DNA of 64,000 nt from contig JAJFKL010000018.1 of NCBI GenBank assembly GCA_021773235.1, forward strand, positions 62,001 through 126,000, given 5' to 3'. This document shows, piece by piece, positions 1 through 12,705 of this stretch (positions are counted from its first letter, which is position 1; each line of letters opens with the position of its first letter). The DNA comes from Gammaproteobacteria bacterium (GTDB lineage Bacteria > Pseudomonadota > Gammaproteobacteria > Eutrophobiales > Eutrophobiaceae). A model generated the notes under the pieces. The model did no database searches. It was not told the origin of the DNA and was given only the letters and a program-made list of their open reading frames with translations. The position numbers and the translations under genes are program-made.

Positions 1-1662
<1,662 letters not shown>

Positions 1663-1835
1663 TTAGAGGGAGACGTATTGCTCGGTTTAATTAAACCGAT
1701 TTGTAGGGTAAAAAATAGCCTAAATAGCATCATATTCAGGGGAAATAATGCTAACAGAATCAGAGCTAAGACACCATCATAGAAATGCACTAATGACTAT
1801 TCAGAGCATTAAAATCTGGAAATCCTTAGTTCATT

Positions 1836-3554
1836 TTAATGACTAACAACCCGATAATGTTTTTCAATATCTTCCTGAGTAATAATGCCGTAAATACGGT
1901 CGGCGGATGCTCCTAACTTTCGGGTCACATACAAAGCTTCTGCATCGGTATCATTGATTTGCTGTTGAGCGTGCTGCAACGTGGACTCAAGACTCACCTT
2001 GGCTAATTGTCGACGCTTAGCAGGAATCTCCAGTAGTACAATTTCCTCATCATCCGTTTCTTCTATATGCCGAGCCAAATCGGTCGCTGGCATCAACTGG
2101 TTACCCTCTTCACGTCGAATTATTAACCAGTCTGGGGCTTCTTTTAAATGGTTAATCGCAACGTTTCGTTGTATCACCGCCTCGGTCATGACATATGCCT
2201 TATTTAGCACAGACTCGACACCTATTCGCCTTAGGGACTGAGCTACCGGATCATTACGATAATCAAGCCCAATCCCCTTGAATTGAGATAAAAAAATAGA
2301 GTCACTTTTAAATAGTTCACGTGCTGCCAAGTTTGCACTGACTATTACAAGCATGCCCGGGAAGATGATATTTTGGTTTCCAGTTAGCTCCAGTAAGGCC
2401 AATAAAGCGGCTAAAGGGGCCTGCAATGTTGCTCCCATCATGGCCCCCATACCGAGCATGGCATACAGACCGACTTCGGAAAAATTACCAGTGTACATTT
2501 CAACTAATTTACCCACTATGCCACCAGCCAAGGCACCAATAAAAATGGCTGGGCCAATCAATCCCGCAGGGATACTGAAGCCGACACATAACGCTGTTGC
2601 AAACAGTTTGGTAATGATTAATAAGAGTAATGCAACAATGCCAAGCTGGCCTAAGATCACTGCATCAACGGTGTCATAGCCTATCCCCATAATCTCCGGA
2701 CTCACTATAGCTATCACACCTACACCTACACCAGCCAACGTCATTCGCATCCATATATCGATTTTGAGACCCAATCTAGTAAACGCACGAGTAAGCCGGA
2801 TTAAACCAGCAGCAATAGCACCGATTAAAATACCCATTAAGACAATAATAGGTAATTCAAGAAAAGACTCGAGATTAACGGCTTGAACAGTGAAAATAGG
2901 TTCTGCATCGAACACCAATCGGCAAACGACCGTTGCGCTGACCGCCGATAAAATGACCGGCGTAAACCCAGTGATGGTGTATTCCATCAAGATCACTTCC
3001 ATCGCAAAGATCACCCCTGCAAGAGGTGTATTAAAGGATGCAGCGACAGCAGCGGCAGCGCCGCAGCCCACAAGCGTCCGAATACTATTGTTTGGCAGAT
3101 GTAGATACCGACCCAATAAACTGGCACTACCTGCGCCCAGATGAACACAGGGACCTTCACGACCGATAGATTGCCCTGAAACTATAGCAACTCCGGCACC
3201 GATGAACTGCAATACAAGATTCTTTAGCGGCAGATTGCCTTCATGGTAAGACAATCGTTCCAATACATGGATGACTCCGACACGGAGTGGTACTCGTGAA
3301 ACAAAGTTAAATAATAAACCTAAAAACAGCCCTCCCGCAGAAGCCATTAATAAGCGACTCTGCCAGGTAACGGCCTCGTAATTTTCAGGATCAGCGCCTG
3401 GCAAAAATGACATCTGAGTGTATTCAGTACTATAACGAAAAAGAATAATCACTAAGCCGACGACAATGCCTGTCACTAAGCCAAGTAATGAGAGTGCGAA
3501 TAGTGCTTGTTTCCCAGCCAGCAAGACACGGGTACGCACTAGATATTCCATCAA
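1836..3554 (-). CDS. ClC-family chloride channel/transporter with C-terminal CBS-like region
   Basis: 572 aa; GREGPCVHLGAG, GxFxP-like and multiple TM segments typical of ClC. Confidence 0.92.
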   Translation of the reverse strand: MMEYLVRTRVLLAGKQALFALSLLGLVTGIVVGLVIILFRYSTEYTQMSFLPGADPENYEAVTWQSRLLMASAGGLFLGLLFNFVSRVPLRVGVIHVLERLSYHEGNLPLKNLVLQFIGAGVAIVSGQSIGREGPCVHLGAGSASLLGRYLHLPNNSIRTLVGCGAAAAVAASFNTPLAGVIFAMEVILMEYTITGFTPVILSAVSATVVCRLVFDAEPIFTVQAVNLESFLELPIIVLMGILIGAIAAGLIRLTRAFTRLGLKIDIWMRMTLAGVGVGVIAIVSPEIMGIGYDTVDAVILGQLGIVALLLLIITKLFATALCVGFSIPAGLIGPAIFIGALAGGIVGKLVEMYTGNFSEVGLYAMLGMGAMMGATLQAPLAALLALLELTGNQNIIFPGMLVIVSANLAARELFKSDSIFLSQFKGIGLDYRNDPVAQSLRRIGVESVLNKAYVMTEAVIQRNVAINHLKEAPDWLIIRREEGNQLMPATDLARHIEETDDEEIVLLEIPAKRRQLAKVSLESTLQHAQQQINDTDAEALYVTRKLGASADRIYGIITQEDIEKHYRVVSH

Positions 3555-3765
3555 TACGTTAATTTTTTACTCCTCCATTAATGACTGAATTGTGAGCCAC
3601 TAACAAACCTTGAACAAATATACAAATTAGTGAATCACGCTATAACAGGCTAAAATACCCGGAAAAGTTCACAGCTATAAAAATCACAATAATAAGTGAA
3701 CATAACGGTTTCATCACATCTTTAATATAACTTTTTGTATTTTATACTTTTTTTGGGAGGGCGTA

Positions 3766-5439
3766 ATGTCTGATATTGAAATTGCTCAAAAGGCAAAAAT
3801 GAAACGTATTGTTGATCTGGCCGCGGATCAATATGGAATAGAAAGCGAACATCTCGAGCCTTATGGCCACTATAAAGCGAAATTATCACTAAACTATATA
3901 GACAGTCTTAAAGATAAAGAAGATGGCAAGCTCATCTTGGTTACGGCTGTCAGCCCGACGCCTGCTGGCGAAGGCAAAACAACAACAACAGTTGGTCTGG
4001 GCGATGCACTTAATCGCATTGGCAAAAAAGCCATTATGTGTCTCAGAGAGCCTTCTTTAGGCCCTTGCTTTGGTATGAAAGGTGGTGCGGCTGGTGGCGG
4101 TTATTCACAAGTCGTCCCAATGGAAGACATCAATCTGCATTTCACCGGTGATTTCCATGCTATTGGTGTTGCCCATGCCCTGCTCTCTGCAATGATCGAT
4201 AACCATATCAATCATGGCAATGAGCTTGGCATCGACCCACGACGAATCCAATGGAAACGTGTCGTCGATATGAATGATCGTGCTTTACGCAAGATAACAG
4301 TTGGCCAAGGCGGACCTGCGAATGGTTATCTACGTGAAGATGGTTTTGACATTGTCGTTGCCTCAGAAATCATGGCTATACTCTGTCTCGCTACTAGCCG
4401 TAAAGATTTAAAAGAACGTCTTGGTCGTATTCTTATTGGCTATAAACGTGATAATAAAACCGCAATCTACGCACGTGACCTGAATGCTCAAGGCTCTATG
4501 GCTGCACTGTTAAAAGATGCCATCAACCCCAATATGGTTCAAACCCTGGAAAATAATATCGCTATCATCCATGGTGGTCCGTTCGCTAATATCGCTCACG
4601 GTTGTAATACGGTTACCGCAACAAAGACCGGTCTAAAGCTGGCCGATTATGTTGTCACTGAAGGTGGTTTTGGTGCCGATTTAGGTGCTGAAAAATTTAT
4701 CGATATCAAGTCCCGTATGGCGGGTCTTAAACCTGCTGCCATTGTATTGGTTGCTACCATTCGTGCCATGAAATATCACGGTGGCGTAGCAAAGGCAGAT
4801 CTCAATAATGAAAACCTCGAAGCCCTTGATAAGGGTATGGTCAATATGGAACGCCATATTAAAAACATTAATGAAGTCTATGGTTTGCCATGTGTCATTT
4901 GTCTCAACCATTTCACTTTAGATACCGATGCAGAAGTGGATATGCTGATGAAGCGTTGTGAATCGCTAGGCGCAAAGGCCGTTGTCTCCAAGCACTGGGC
5001 CGATGGCGGCGCGGGTGCAGAAGATCTGGCTAATGCAGTAGTAGATATTGTTGATAACAATCCGGGTACACATAAATATGTTTATGAGGACAGTGCCTCT
5101 CTAGAAGAAAAGATCGAAGCTATATCAACCAAGGTTTATGGCGCAGGTTCTGTATCATTTGATCCTAAAGTGAAAAAACAGCTAGCGGACTGGAATGAAG
5201 AATATGGTTCTTACCCGGTTTGTATGGCCAAAACCCAAATGTCTTTCTCAACTGATCCAACAGCGATAGGCGCTCCAACAGGACATAATCTTCATGTCAC
5301 TGAAGTACGTCTGGCGAATGGTGCTGGTTTCGTCGTTGCCATCTGCGGCAATATGATGACCATGCCAGGACTACCAAAAGTACCTGCAGCTGAACGTATT
5401 GATATTGATGACAATGGTAATATCACTGGTTTATTTTAA
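3766..5439 (+). CDS. fhs: Formate--tetrahydrofolate ligase
   Basis: 557 aa; [19 protein letters not shown]-loop, [35 protein letters not shown]. Confidence 0.98.
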   Translation: MSDIEIAQKAKMKRIVDLAADQYGIESEHLEPYGHYKAKLSLNYIDSLKDKEDGKLILVTAVSPTPAGEGKTTTTVGLGDALNRIGKKAIMCLREPSLGPCFGMKGGAAGGGYSQVVPMEDINLHFTGDFHAIGVAHALLSAMIDNHINHGNELGIDPRRIQWKRVVDMNDRALRKITVGQGGPANGYLREDGFDIVVASEIMAILCLATSRKDLKERLGRILIGYKRDNKTAIYARDLNAQGSMAALLKDAINPNMVQTLENNIAIIHGGPFANIAHGCNTVTATKTGLKLADYVVTEGGFGADLGAEKFIDIKSRMAGLKPAAIVLVATIRAMKYHGGVAKADLNNENLEALDKGMVNMERHIKNINEVYGLPCVICLNHFTLDTDAEVDMLMKRCESLGAKAVVSKHWADGGAGAEDLANAVVDIVDNNPGTHKYVYEDSASLEEKIEAISTKVYGAGSVSFDPKVKKQLADWNEEYGSYPVCMAKTQMSFSTDPTAIGAPTGHNLHVTEVRLANGAGFVVAICGNMMTMPGLPKVPAAERIDIDDNGNITGLF

Positions 5440-5462
5440 TAAACTTTAAAAAGCTAAAAATT

Positions 5463-5519
5463 GCCACAAAGGACTCAGAGTTCACAGAGAAAAAACATCT
5501 TCTCTGTGTGCTCTGTGGC
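5463..5519. repeat. Imperfect inverted repeat GCCACAAAGGACTCAGAG...CTCTGTGTGCTCTGTGGC
   Basis: Outer 18-nt arms match at 15/18 positions; intergenic. Confidence 0.75.
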
Positions 5520-5560
5520 TAATATAAAATAATTTCCACTGCAAACTTCATTTTAAATTC

Positions 5561-5830
5561 ATGAAACAAATCAACTGCAAAGTTTATCGTTGCTCTAAAC
5601 AAGATGAAATGTATCTTTATATACATGAAGATAAAACAGTTGAAGATTTACCTGAAGAGCTTATCAAGATCGTAAAAGAACTAACTCATGTAATGGATCT
5701 GGAACTATCTCCTGAAAGAATACTTGCTAGAGAAGATGTATTGCTGGTGATGAAAAATATTGATGAAAAAGGCTTTCACTTGCAAATGCCACCGGATCCA
5801 TTAAAACCCATTTTGCATTACGGAGATTAA
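5561..5830 (+). CDS. YcgL-domain protein
   Basis: 89 aa; CKVYRCSKQDEMYLYI...LARxDVxxVxxxIxEKGFHLQMPPDP resembles YcgL family. Confidence 0.8.
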   Translation: MKQINCKVYRCSKQDEMYLYIHEDKTVEDLPEELIKIVKELTHVMDLELSPERILAREDVLLVMKNIDEKGFHLQMPPDPLKPILHYGD

Positions 5831-7215
5831 ATCGTTCTCATCTTCCCTCTTGCAATGGAAAAGTAAAGTCCAGGGACACACAGCATCGCTGCAATAGTAA
5901 AAGTCAATCGTATCGCCTTTCCCAATGAATCATAAGTTGATGGTTCTATCTCAACAGTTCCAATAACAATTACAAAGATCAACGTTACCAAAACCATGCT
6001 GCTCATTTGCCCAACAATTCGCATAGTTGCCATAACCCCATTCGCACTACCATAAGAACGTTTCTCTACTGAACTCATAATTGCATTCACATTTGGTGAC
6101 GAGAACAGGCTAAAGCCTAACCCTGTTGTTACTAGCGCAAATATCAAGTAAACCAATGTTGACTCAACCTGTAGGTTTGAAAGTAATATCAACCCACAAG
6201 CACTAATAGCCATACCTATTGTGGCAAGGTGCTTAGGCTCAAACCGATCAGACAACCTTCCAGCTAATGGCGAGAAAACCGCCATTGTTAACGGTTGGCA
6301 CATCATAATCATACCGGCTGTTGTAGCAGATAATTGCTTTAAATATTGTAAATATAGGCTAACTTGCACCACATTAGCAAAGGTCGCGGTATAAATTATT
6401 AATGATGCAAGGCAAGAGAATGTGAAGACACGATTTGTAAAGAACAAGCTCACATCAAATATCGGATGCTTATGCACACGCTCAAATAAAAAGAAGAATA
6501 TAAATCCAAACACAGCAATAGTAAGAAAAATGAAACTGGTATATGCCGGTAAAAAGGAAACGCCTATACAAATCATTAGTATCGATAACGCATATAAAAG
6601 CGCACCAAACAAATCAAAACTACCACGTTCATCCGCCGACCAGTCACCTTTAACAAAAAACAACCCGACACACAGAACTATAATAGCCAATGGAATATGC
6701 ACCATAAAACTTGCACGCCAACCGAAACTATCAATGACATACCCACCTATTAATGGTCCAATTGTTAGCCCGAGATAGATTGTGGATACGGTTAAACCAA
6801 TCGCTTGACCGCGTTTGGCTGGTGGAAATACGGAGGAAACAATAGCGACTTGAGTCGCATAAAGCATTGCAGCACTAACGCCCTGTAAAAATCGTGCTGA
6901 AATTAACATTGTGCCATTGACCGCGAAGGCTGCGATTAACGAGGTAACGATGACGCTCGCTGTACCCAGTAGAAAAATTCGTTTCCGCCCTACCATATCG
7001 GCAATGCGCCCGAATATTAAAACAAACATCGCACTCGCCATCAGATAGGCCATGGGTACCCAACTTAACAATACCGCATTCATTGATAAATCAGAGGCAA
7101 TGGCTGGTAATGCCACATTAACAGCAGATAACATCAGCGGTGTTGTAAACGCATTTAGCAATACCATTATTAAAGTAATGCGTTGTAAGAAATGTTCTGG
7201 TTGTGTGTCTTTCAC
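5827..7215 (-). CDS. MFS transporter, DHA2/EmrB-like
   Basis: 462 aa, about 14 TM; FGRIADMVGRKRIFLLG and later G-rich MFS motifs. Confidence 0.88.
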   Translation of the reverse strand: MKDTQPEHFLQRITLIMVLLNAFTTPLMLSAVNVALPAIASDLSMNAVLLSWVPMAYLMASAMFVLIFGRIADMVGRKRIFLLGTASVIVTSLIAAFAVNGTMLISARFLQGVSAAMLYATQVAIVSSVFPPAKRGQAIGLTVSTIYLGLTIGPLIGGYVIDSFGWRASFMVHIPLAIIVLCVGLFFVKGDWSADERGSFDLFGALLYALSILMICIGVSFLPAYTSFIFLTIAVFGFIFFFLFERVHKHPIFDVSLFFTNRVFTFSCLASLIIYTATFANVVQVSLYLQYLKQLSATTAGMIMMCQPLTMAVFSPLAGRLSDRFEPKHLATIGMAISACGLILLSNLQVESTLVYLIFALVTTGLGFSLFSSPNVNAIMSSVEKRSYGSANGVMATMRIVGQMSSMVLVTLIFVIVIGTVEIEPSTYDSLGKAIRLTFTIAAMLCVPGLYFSIARGKMRTI

Positions 7216-7245
7216 TTTTAGATCAATTTTTTTAAATGCATCAAG

Positions 7246-8085
7246 TTATTGATTTATACTCGTAGTGTTTAGCAATTCTGGCCAAGCATCCTCCCAACAA
7301 CATGAATGATTAAAGTTCTTTATAACATTTATCGTTATATTATCTTTAAATTGCATTTTTGATAAATAATGTTCAATAACAGATTCAGGTACAACTTTAT
7401 CTCTCGCACCAACAAAATGATTTTGTTCTATTTTTGACAAAGCATCGCCATATTTCACCGGGTGTAATGAACCTGTCAATGGACTGATACCATGCAATTC
7501 AGTCCAGAATTTATGATCCAGATTACTGGCAATAGTAATAAGAGAAGAGACATCATTACGTCTAGCAGCAATAAGTGCAGCAATTGTACCGCCGCCGGAG
7601 TAACCTACCAAGGTTAAACTTTTAGTCGAAGACATTCCCGCAGCCCGATTAATAGCTTGATTAATGGACGAGATGACTTCTTCAGAATAGCGATGCGATG
7701 ACCAGAATTTATTAGAACAATCTTTCAGGAGTTCTACTTCCAGATACATACATGGCCTTGCAATATATATTATTGAATCAGAACTATCTTTTGCAGCTAA
7801 TTTTAAAGCCAGCGGATTTTTAGGTGTGGGATTTTTCGAAAGTCGATATTTTCTATCCCAGGCACTTCCATCACCTTCTATATAAACCAACAAGTCCTTA
7901 CCTTCGATACCCAGTCCACGGTGAAAAGTTGTCAGTAAAAAATCACTTGTGGGTATTCTGTCTAATTTTAAACCTACTTGTTTGGTAATGGTGTGAATGA
8001 CTTCATATCGTTCGTTTATTGTGTGGGTATTGATACAACCGACCAGACATGAAAACAACGTGAGCGTAAATAATACTTTGTACAC
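7246..8085 (-). CDS. Alpha/beta hydrolase-fold lipoprotein
   Basis: 279 aa; lipobox LVGC, GYSGGG nucleophile elbow. Confidence 0.7.
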   Translation of the reverse strand: MYKVLFTLTLFSCLVGCINTHTINERYEVIHTITKQVGLKLDRIPTSDFLLTTFHRGLGIEGKDLLVYIEGDGSAWDRKYRLSKNPTPKNPLALKLAAKDSSDSIIYIARPCMYLEVELLKDCSNKFWSSHRYSEEVISSINQAINRAAGMSSTKSLTLVGYSGGGTIAALIAARRNDVSSLITIASNLDHKFWTELHGISPLTGSLHPVKYGDALSKIEQNHFVGARDKVVPESVIEHYLSKMQFKDNITINVIKNFNHSCCWEDAWPELLNTTSINQ

Positions 8086-8185
8086 AGTTAAATAAAATAA
8101 CCCTTATATAAAAACATAAAGATTAAGGGTATATGGATGAAGAATGTACTAACACGATCCACCCCTATAGCTACAGCTCATATAG

Positions 8186-9622
8186 TTAAAAGTCAGCTCT
8201 CACAGTCAGACTAATTCTATCTTCATCAAAGTTATCTCGGTCAAAACGTTTACTATATTCAACATTACCGCTAATACCATTTTTATTAAAATACCTGATG
8301 CCAGTCGTTAACAGAATATCATCGTTATCGTTAGTCGGTTGAGGGCCTGTTGTTACTGATATCTTTCTAAATGAAATATCCCTTTGATAAGACAAATTCA
8401 GAAATGGCTCATAATTGTCAAAACTGTATGCCACATCGCCAGCAATGCTCGCTGTCGTTACCTTCGTTCTACTTTCACTAACAACAGTACCATTGCTCTC
8501 TGTAAAACCATCTATAGAGCTACTGGCATACGACCAGCCAATACGGCTACCTAATATCCAGTTATTGTAAAAAGCTATGCCGTTCAGATTAAGAGCACTA
8601 AACCACCGATCGGCATGTGGCGTACTCGTAACCTGAGTTGTTGTTCCCGTTACGGTACGAAATTGATCGTAATCGACTCTTGAATAGCCCACATTAAAAT
8701 CAAGACTAAACGAATCCGTCAATAATGCGCCAAAATAGGGGGCAACCGTGAAGCTATCTGTGTCCTGATTACCACCATTAAAAGTAGTATCGATATCACC
8801 CTTGTCATAACCAAAAGCGACACCTAAAATCGAATCGCCCCAAAAGCTAAAATCAATCCCTCCAAGAAAACTATGATTACTGCCATCAAAGGCAGTACTA
8901 CTTAGATCATTCTCATAATCCGTATAACTGTAATTTCCCCAGACACCGTAAGCAATGGCAGAACCATCACCAGCATTTAGACCCGTTGTCCCACCTATTG
9001 TAAATTGATTGTCTGTAACACGAGGTCCTCCGGAAAACCCTATACCAGCCAAGGCGCCACCAATATGGTTGCTGATACCTGAAATCGTACCTTGCATCTG
9101 AATATTGAATAAGACGGCATCGGTTACTGAGCTACTGGGAGTAACATCAGGTGTAATAACCGTGCTGCTATTTCGTGATATGGAGCCATTGCCTGAATAA
9201 ATACAGCCATCACCTCCGGAATTCATACCAGAAAAACTAAATGAGATTGTATTTCCACTTAACGTACCATTTACAACTGTTGTGTCTGTACCACCACCGT
9301 CGGTATGAGTAACCGTAAATGAGATTGTACTTTCAGAGAGAAAGGTGCCCGTTCCTAAATCTATATCAGTCGTTCCATCGCTTTCGGTAACTGTAACAGA
9401 GACATCAAAATGCCCTGCGCTCTGATTACTGAAGACAACACTTAATTGATCAGTAAATGAGCCATCTAATGAAGCCGGTGTACAACTGCTATCAACACCT
9501 GTGGCACTACCAGCCCAGGTTCCAACAATATCCGGATATGTCGCATGAACTAATGGGCTTACAATAGAGGCACCCAAAAATAATGTGATTAATACAAAAA
9601 CTCTTTGACCATGAAAAATCAT
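8186..9622 (-). CDS. Autotransporter-type outer-membrane beta-barrel protein
   Basis: 478 aa; signal peptide, Ser/Thr/Gly-rich passenger, C-terminal beta-strand pattern ending RISLTVRADF. Confidence 0.75.
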   Translation of the reverse strand: MIFHGQRVFVLITLFLGASIVSPLVHATYPDIVGTWAGSATGVDSSCTPASLDGSFTDQLSVVFSNQSAGHFDVSVTVTESDGTTDIDLGTGTFLSESTISFTVTHTDGGGTDTTVVNGTLSGNTISFSFSGMNSGGDGCIYSGNGSISRNSSTVITPDVTPSSSVTDAVLFNIQMQGTISGISNHIGGALAGIGFSGGPRVTDNQFTIGGTTGLNAGDGSAIAYGVWGNYSYTDYENDLSSTAFDGSNHSFLGGIDFSFWGDSILGVAFGYDKGDIDTTFNGGNQDTDSFTVAPYFGALLTDSFSLDFNVGYSRVDYDQFRTVTGTTTQVTSTPHADRWFSALNLNGIAFYNNWILGSRIGWSYASSSIDGFTESNGTVVSESRTKVTTASIAGDVAYSFDNYEPFLNLSYQRDISFRKISVTTGPQPTNDNDDILLTTGIRYFNKNGISGNVEYSKRFDRDNFDEDRISLTVRADF

Positions 9623-9779
9623 GTGAAATGCTTTCCTGAATACATATATAAAGTCATAATATGTTACTCTTTTCGATTTCTAAAAGGAACTAATTACATA
9701 AATGGGTTACTCAAAAGAATCAGGTTTTATATAAATCTGTTGCTAGCAATGTGCATTAGCTATTGAGCCATATGTTAAT

Positions 9780-10481
9780 ATGAGACTATTCATGAAAAAA
9801 CAACGATATTATTCCTTTATATTCCACCTCTCATTGTGCCTGCTATTTTTCTCGCAAAATACCATTGCCAATACAGAAATAGGGCTTGTCAAAGAACTAT
9901 CCGGGACTGCATTTGCCAAAATCCCTGCTGAGGACAAGAGACAGTTAAGTACAGGGGACCAGATCTACCAGAACGATACCATTACGACAGAAGCAAAATC
10001 ATCGATCACCCTTAAATTGAAGGATGATTCACTATTTGAACTCGGTGAAAATGCCAAATTACTGACAAGCAAATTCGTTTATAAGCAAGGTGTTGAAAAA
10101 GATTCTGTCTCGGTTAAAATTTTGAAGGGAACATTCAGGTTCGTATCTGGACTTATTGCTAAGATCAAACCTGAATCTATGGAAGTAAAGACCTCAGTTG
10201 CAACAATCGGTATTCGCGGAACAAATGTTGTCGGTGAAGCAAATGCCACATCAGCAACCATTATCCTCATGGAACCAGAAGACACCTCCCGTAAAACTGC
10301 GATTGTCGTATCAAACAATTATGGAACCGTTACGGTTGATGAACCTGGTTATGGTACAGAAGTACCAGATGAGTTTAGCCCTCCATCTCCACCACGACGC
10401 ATGCGCTTACAAACCATCAATAATTTAACGCGCTCCATTCAATCTTCACAAAGAGTAAATGTGCCTCGACCACGCTTTTAG
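9780..10481 (+). CDS. FecR-domain secreted protein
   Basis: 233 aa; LSGTAFAKIPAEDKRQLSTGDQIYQNDTITTEAKSSITLKLKDDSLFELGENA, SVATIGIRGT. Confidence 0.82.
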   Translation: MRLFMKKQRYYSFIFHLSLCLLFFSQNTIANTEIGLVKELSGTAFAKIPAEDKRQLSTGDQIYQNDTITTEAKSSITLKLKDDSLFELGENAKLLTSKFVYKQGVEKDSVSVKILKGTFRFVSGLIAKIKPESMEVKTSVATIGIRGTNVVGEANATSATIILMEPEDTSRKTAIVVSNNYGTVTVDEPGYGTEVPDEFSPPSPPRRMRLQTINNLTRSIQSSQRVNVPRPRF

Positions 10482-10592
10482 TTCATATATTGAGAAATAA
10501 GCTGAGATTATTTCAAGCATGAAATAATCTTAATATCGGAATTGGTTGTCATTGGACTGCTAATTACTTAATTAGAAACTGCAACAATTAAC

Positions 10593-11339
10593 CTAATTTT
10601 CCAACCATCCACCCGCAGCCTGAATCGGTGTCATATCATTTTCTTTATTAACCCATGCTGACACTGCCATTCTTGGAGCTGTTTCAATAATATCAGGCAA
10701 CTCCGTCATCACCGAGTAGGTAGCGTTATCCTTATATAAAGGAATCGACTTATAACCTAATACAGTAAAATCATGTTTGAGTTCTTTATTATTATTTTCT
10801 CCTGCTTTCACGTCCGTTTTTATATCAAACCCCAGCACAACAACATTCAATATTAGTGTTTTATCTGTCAGAGCTTCTGTCGGGTTAAATACAGCAGCTA
10901 ATTCCATATCAGAAATCTTAAGACTCAACGGGCCTACTTTTTTATCTGTCTCGGTCGATAATGTTCTTACACCAAAAAATGAACGCCACTCTTCTCCATT
11001 CAATAAAAAACCCGGGGTATAAACTGTCTTTAAATTATTAGAACGGGCATAGCGACGTTGTCGCGCTGAGTATTCTGGAGAAGAAAACCGATCTGCCCAA
11101 CCAATATAATTCCAGTAATCAACATGAAAACCTACGGGAACCAGTGAGTGCCATAGACCTGGATGTGACTTGAGTTTACTAATCCATTTATCAGCAGGCG
11201 GACAACTACTACAACCTTCAGAAGTATAAAGCTCTAATAAACTAACGCGGGTATTGGGACTTGAGATAACGATTTCAGCCGACAATGACACGCTTGCCAT
11301 CATCAAAAACAATATTAATAAAAACATGTATTTATGCAT
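10593..11339 (-). CDS. DUF1223 secreted thioredoxin-like protein
   Basis: 248 aa; LLELYTSEGCSSCPPADKWIS typical of DUF1223. Confidence 0.85.
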   Translation of the reverse strand: MHKYMFLLILFLMMASVSLSAEIVISSPNTRVSLLELYTSEGCSSCPPADKWISKLKSHPGLWHSLVPVGFHVDYWNYIGWADRFSSPEYSARQRRYARSNNLKTVYTPGFLLNGEEWRSFFGVRTLSTETDKKVGPLSLKISDMELAAVFNPTEALTDKTLILNVVVLGFDIKTDVKAGENNNKELKHDFTVLGYKSIPLYKDNATYSVMTELPDIIETAPRMAVSAWVNKENDMTPIQAAGGWLEN

Positions 11340-11366
11340 ATATAGAACTCGTTATTTCATCTAACA

Positions 11367-12551
11367 CTAATAGTTTATTTTTAAAATTTTCTTTGATCCT
11401 AATAATATAAAAGCACCAAAAAGTATAATGCTGGCAGTCAGATATAAAGAATAATCATATGAGCCTGACCAATCCGTTAACACAACAGCATATAGAGGGG
11501 CAATGACTTGCCCTATTCCGTATGCTGCTGATAAAGCACCCATTAAAATAACAGGATGGTCATTAGCTAAACGTCCACCTAAACTCATAAATAGAGCAAC
11601 TAACCCTACAAAAGTTCCACCATAGAGAATTCCCGAGAAAATATTTAAATATAAATTATTTGTAAATGTTGGAATCAATACACCTAACGTTTGCAATAAC
11701 ATAGATATGATTATTATATTTACGTATCCATAAATACTTGCCAATCTCATCCAGATTACACAAGAGAATATTCCTGAAAAGCCAACTATTAACCAAGTAA
11801 GACCACCGTAACCATCAAGCCCCTCAAGAGAGTTAATGATGTCTGGTAAAAATGTTGCTTGAATTACAAAGCCAACACCTTCTGTGAAATAGGCAATTAT
11901 TAGTATTAAGACAAAAGGTGAAAATAATGACTTATCTAGCTTATGTGTTTTTAAATCTGCTTTATTATTCTTATCGACATCTAAAATATATAAAGGATAA
12001 AAAATAATAAACGAACCAAATACCGCTAGATATAACCAGGCTTGCATCCATGAAACATCATTATAAAATGCAAATCGCATTATTAAATCAGGAATGAAAA
12101 TTGAAAAACCGATGCCAGAAAAATGTATTCCCATAGATTTTGTTTTATCTTTAATTTTTAGTTTGCTCATGACTATGGCAGAACCTACAACCAAGCACAT
12201 AGCTGCCGCAAACCCTGCAACCATGCGTGAAATCAACCATACATATTCATTTGTAGTGAAAGCAAGGACATAGGTCGTGAAAACTGCTAAAAAGAGTCCT
12301 GTTCTAAAATAAAATACTTTCTTTTGAATGTCTTTAATAAAAACCGCGAAAATAGAACCTGATAAATAAGCTGCAAAGTTAATTGAAGCTAAAACGCCCG
12401 CAAAGGTGAGACTAAGGTGCTCTATTAACATATATGGAAGCAATGAAGTAAAAGCAAAACGGGCAAGTCCAACACCAATAATTAAGGCAATAATCCCAGC
12501 TAATAAAATATTAGAGTCTTTATTTTTATCAAATAAGTTTATCGATATCAT
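11367..12551 (-). CDS. YbfB/YjiJ-family MFS transporter
   Basis: 394 aa; GVGLARFAFTSLLPYM N-terminus and 12-TM profile. Confidence 0.82.
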   Translation of the reverse strand: MISINLFDKNKDSNILLAGIIALIIGVGLARFAFTSLLPYMLIEHLSLTFAGVLASINFAAYLSGSIFAVFIKDIQKKVFYFRTGLFLAVFTTYVLAFTTNEYVWLISRMVAGFAAAMCLVVGSAIVMSKLKIKDKTKSMGIHFSGIGFSIFIPDLIMRFAFYNDVSWMQAWLYLAVFGSFIIFYPLYILDVDKNNKADLKTHKLDKSLFSPFVLILIIAYFTEGVGFVIQATFLPDIINSLEGLDGYGGLTWLIVGFSGIFSCVIWMRLASIYGYVNIIIISMLLQTLGVLIPTFTNNLYLNIFSGILYGGTFVGLVALFMSLGGRLANDHPVILMGALSAAYGIGQVIAPLYAVVLTDWSGSYDYSLYLTASIILFGAFILLGSKKILKINY

Positions 12552-12705
12552 GGAGAAAAGGTTTTTCTAAAGAATAAAAATCACTTTCGAATGGATTAAG
12601 AACAGAGAATTGCAGGCTCCAATTTGACTAGCCTCATCGACTAATGTTCAATGCAATTAAAAACAATCAGCATGTCAATATTAACTAACACTACAGATAA
12701 GCACC

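Noticed and set aside
2353-3144. + strand ORFs inside the ClC gene (2353-2679, 2890-3144; also 1981-2241)
   Set aside because: Shadow ORFs opposite a clear ClC coding frame.
4681-5060. Minus-strand ORFs within fhs
   Set aside because: Antisense to a highly conserved gene.
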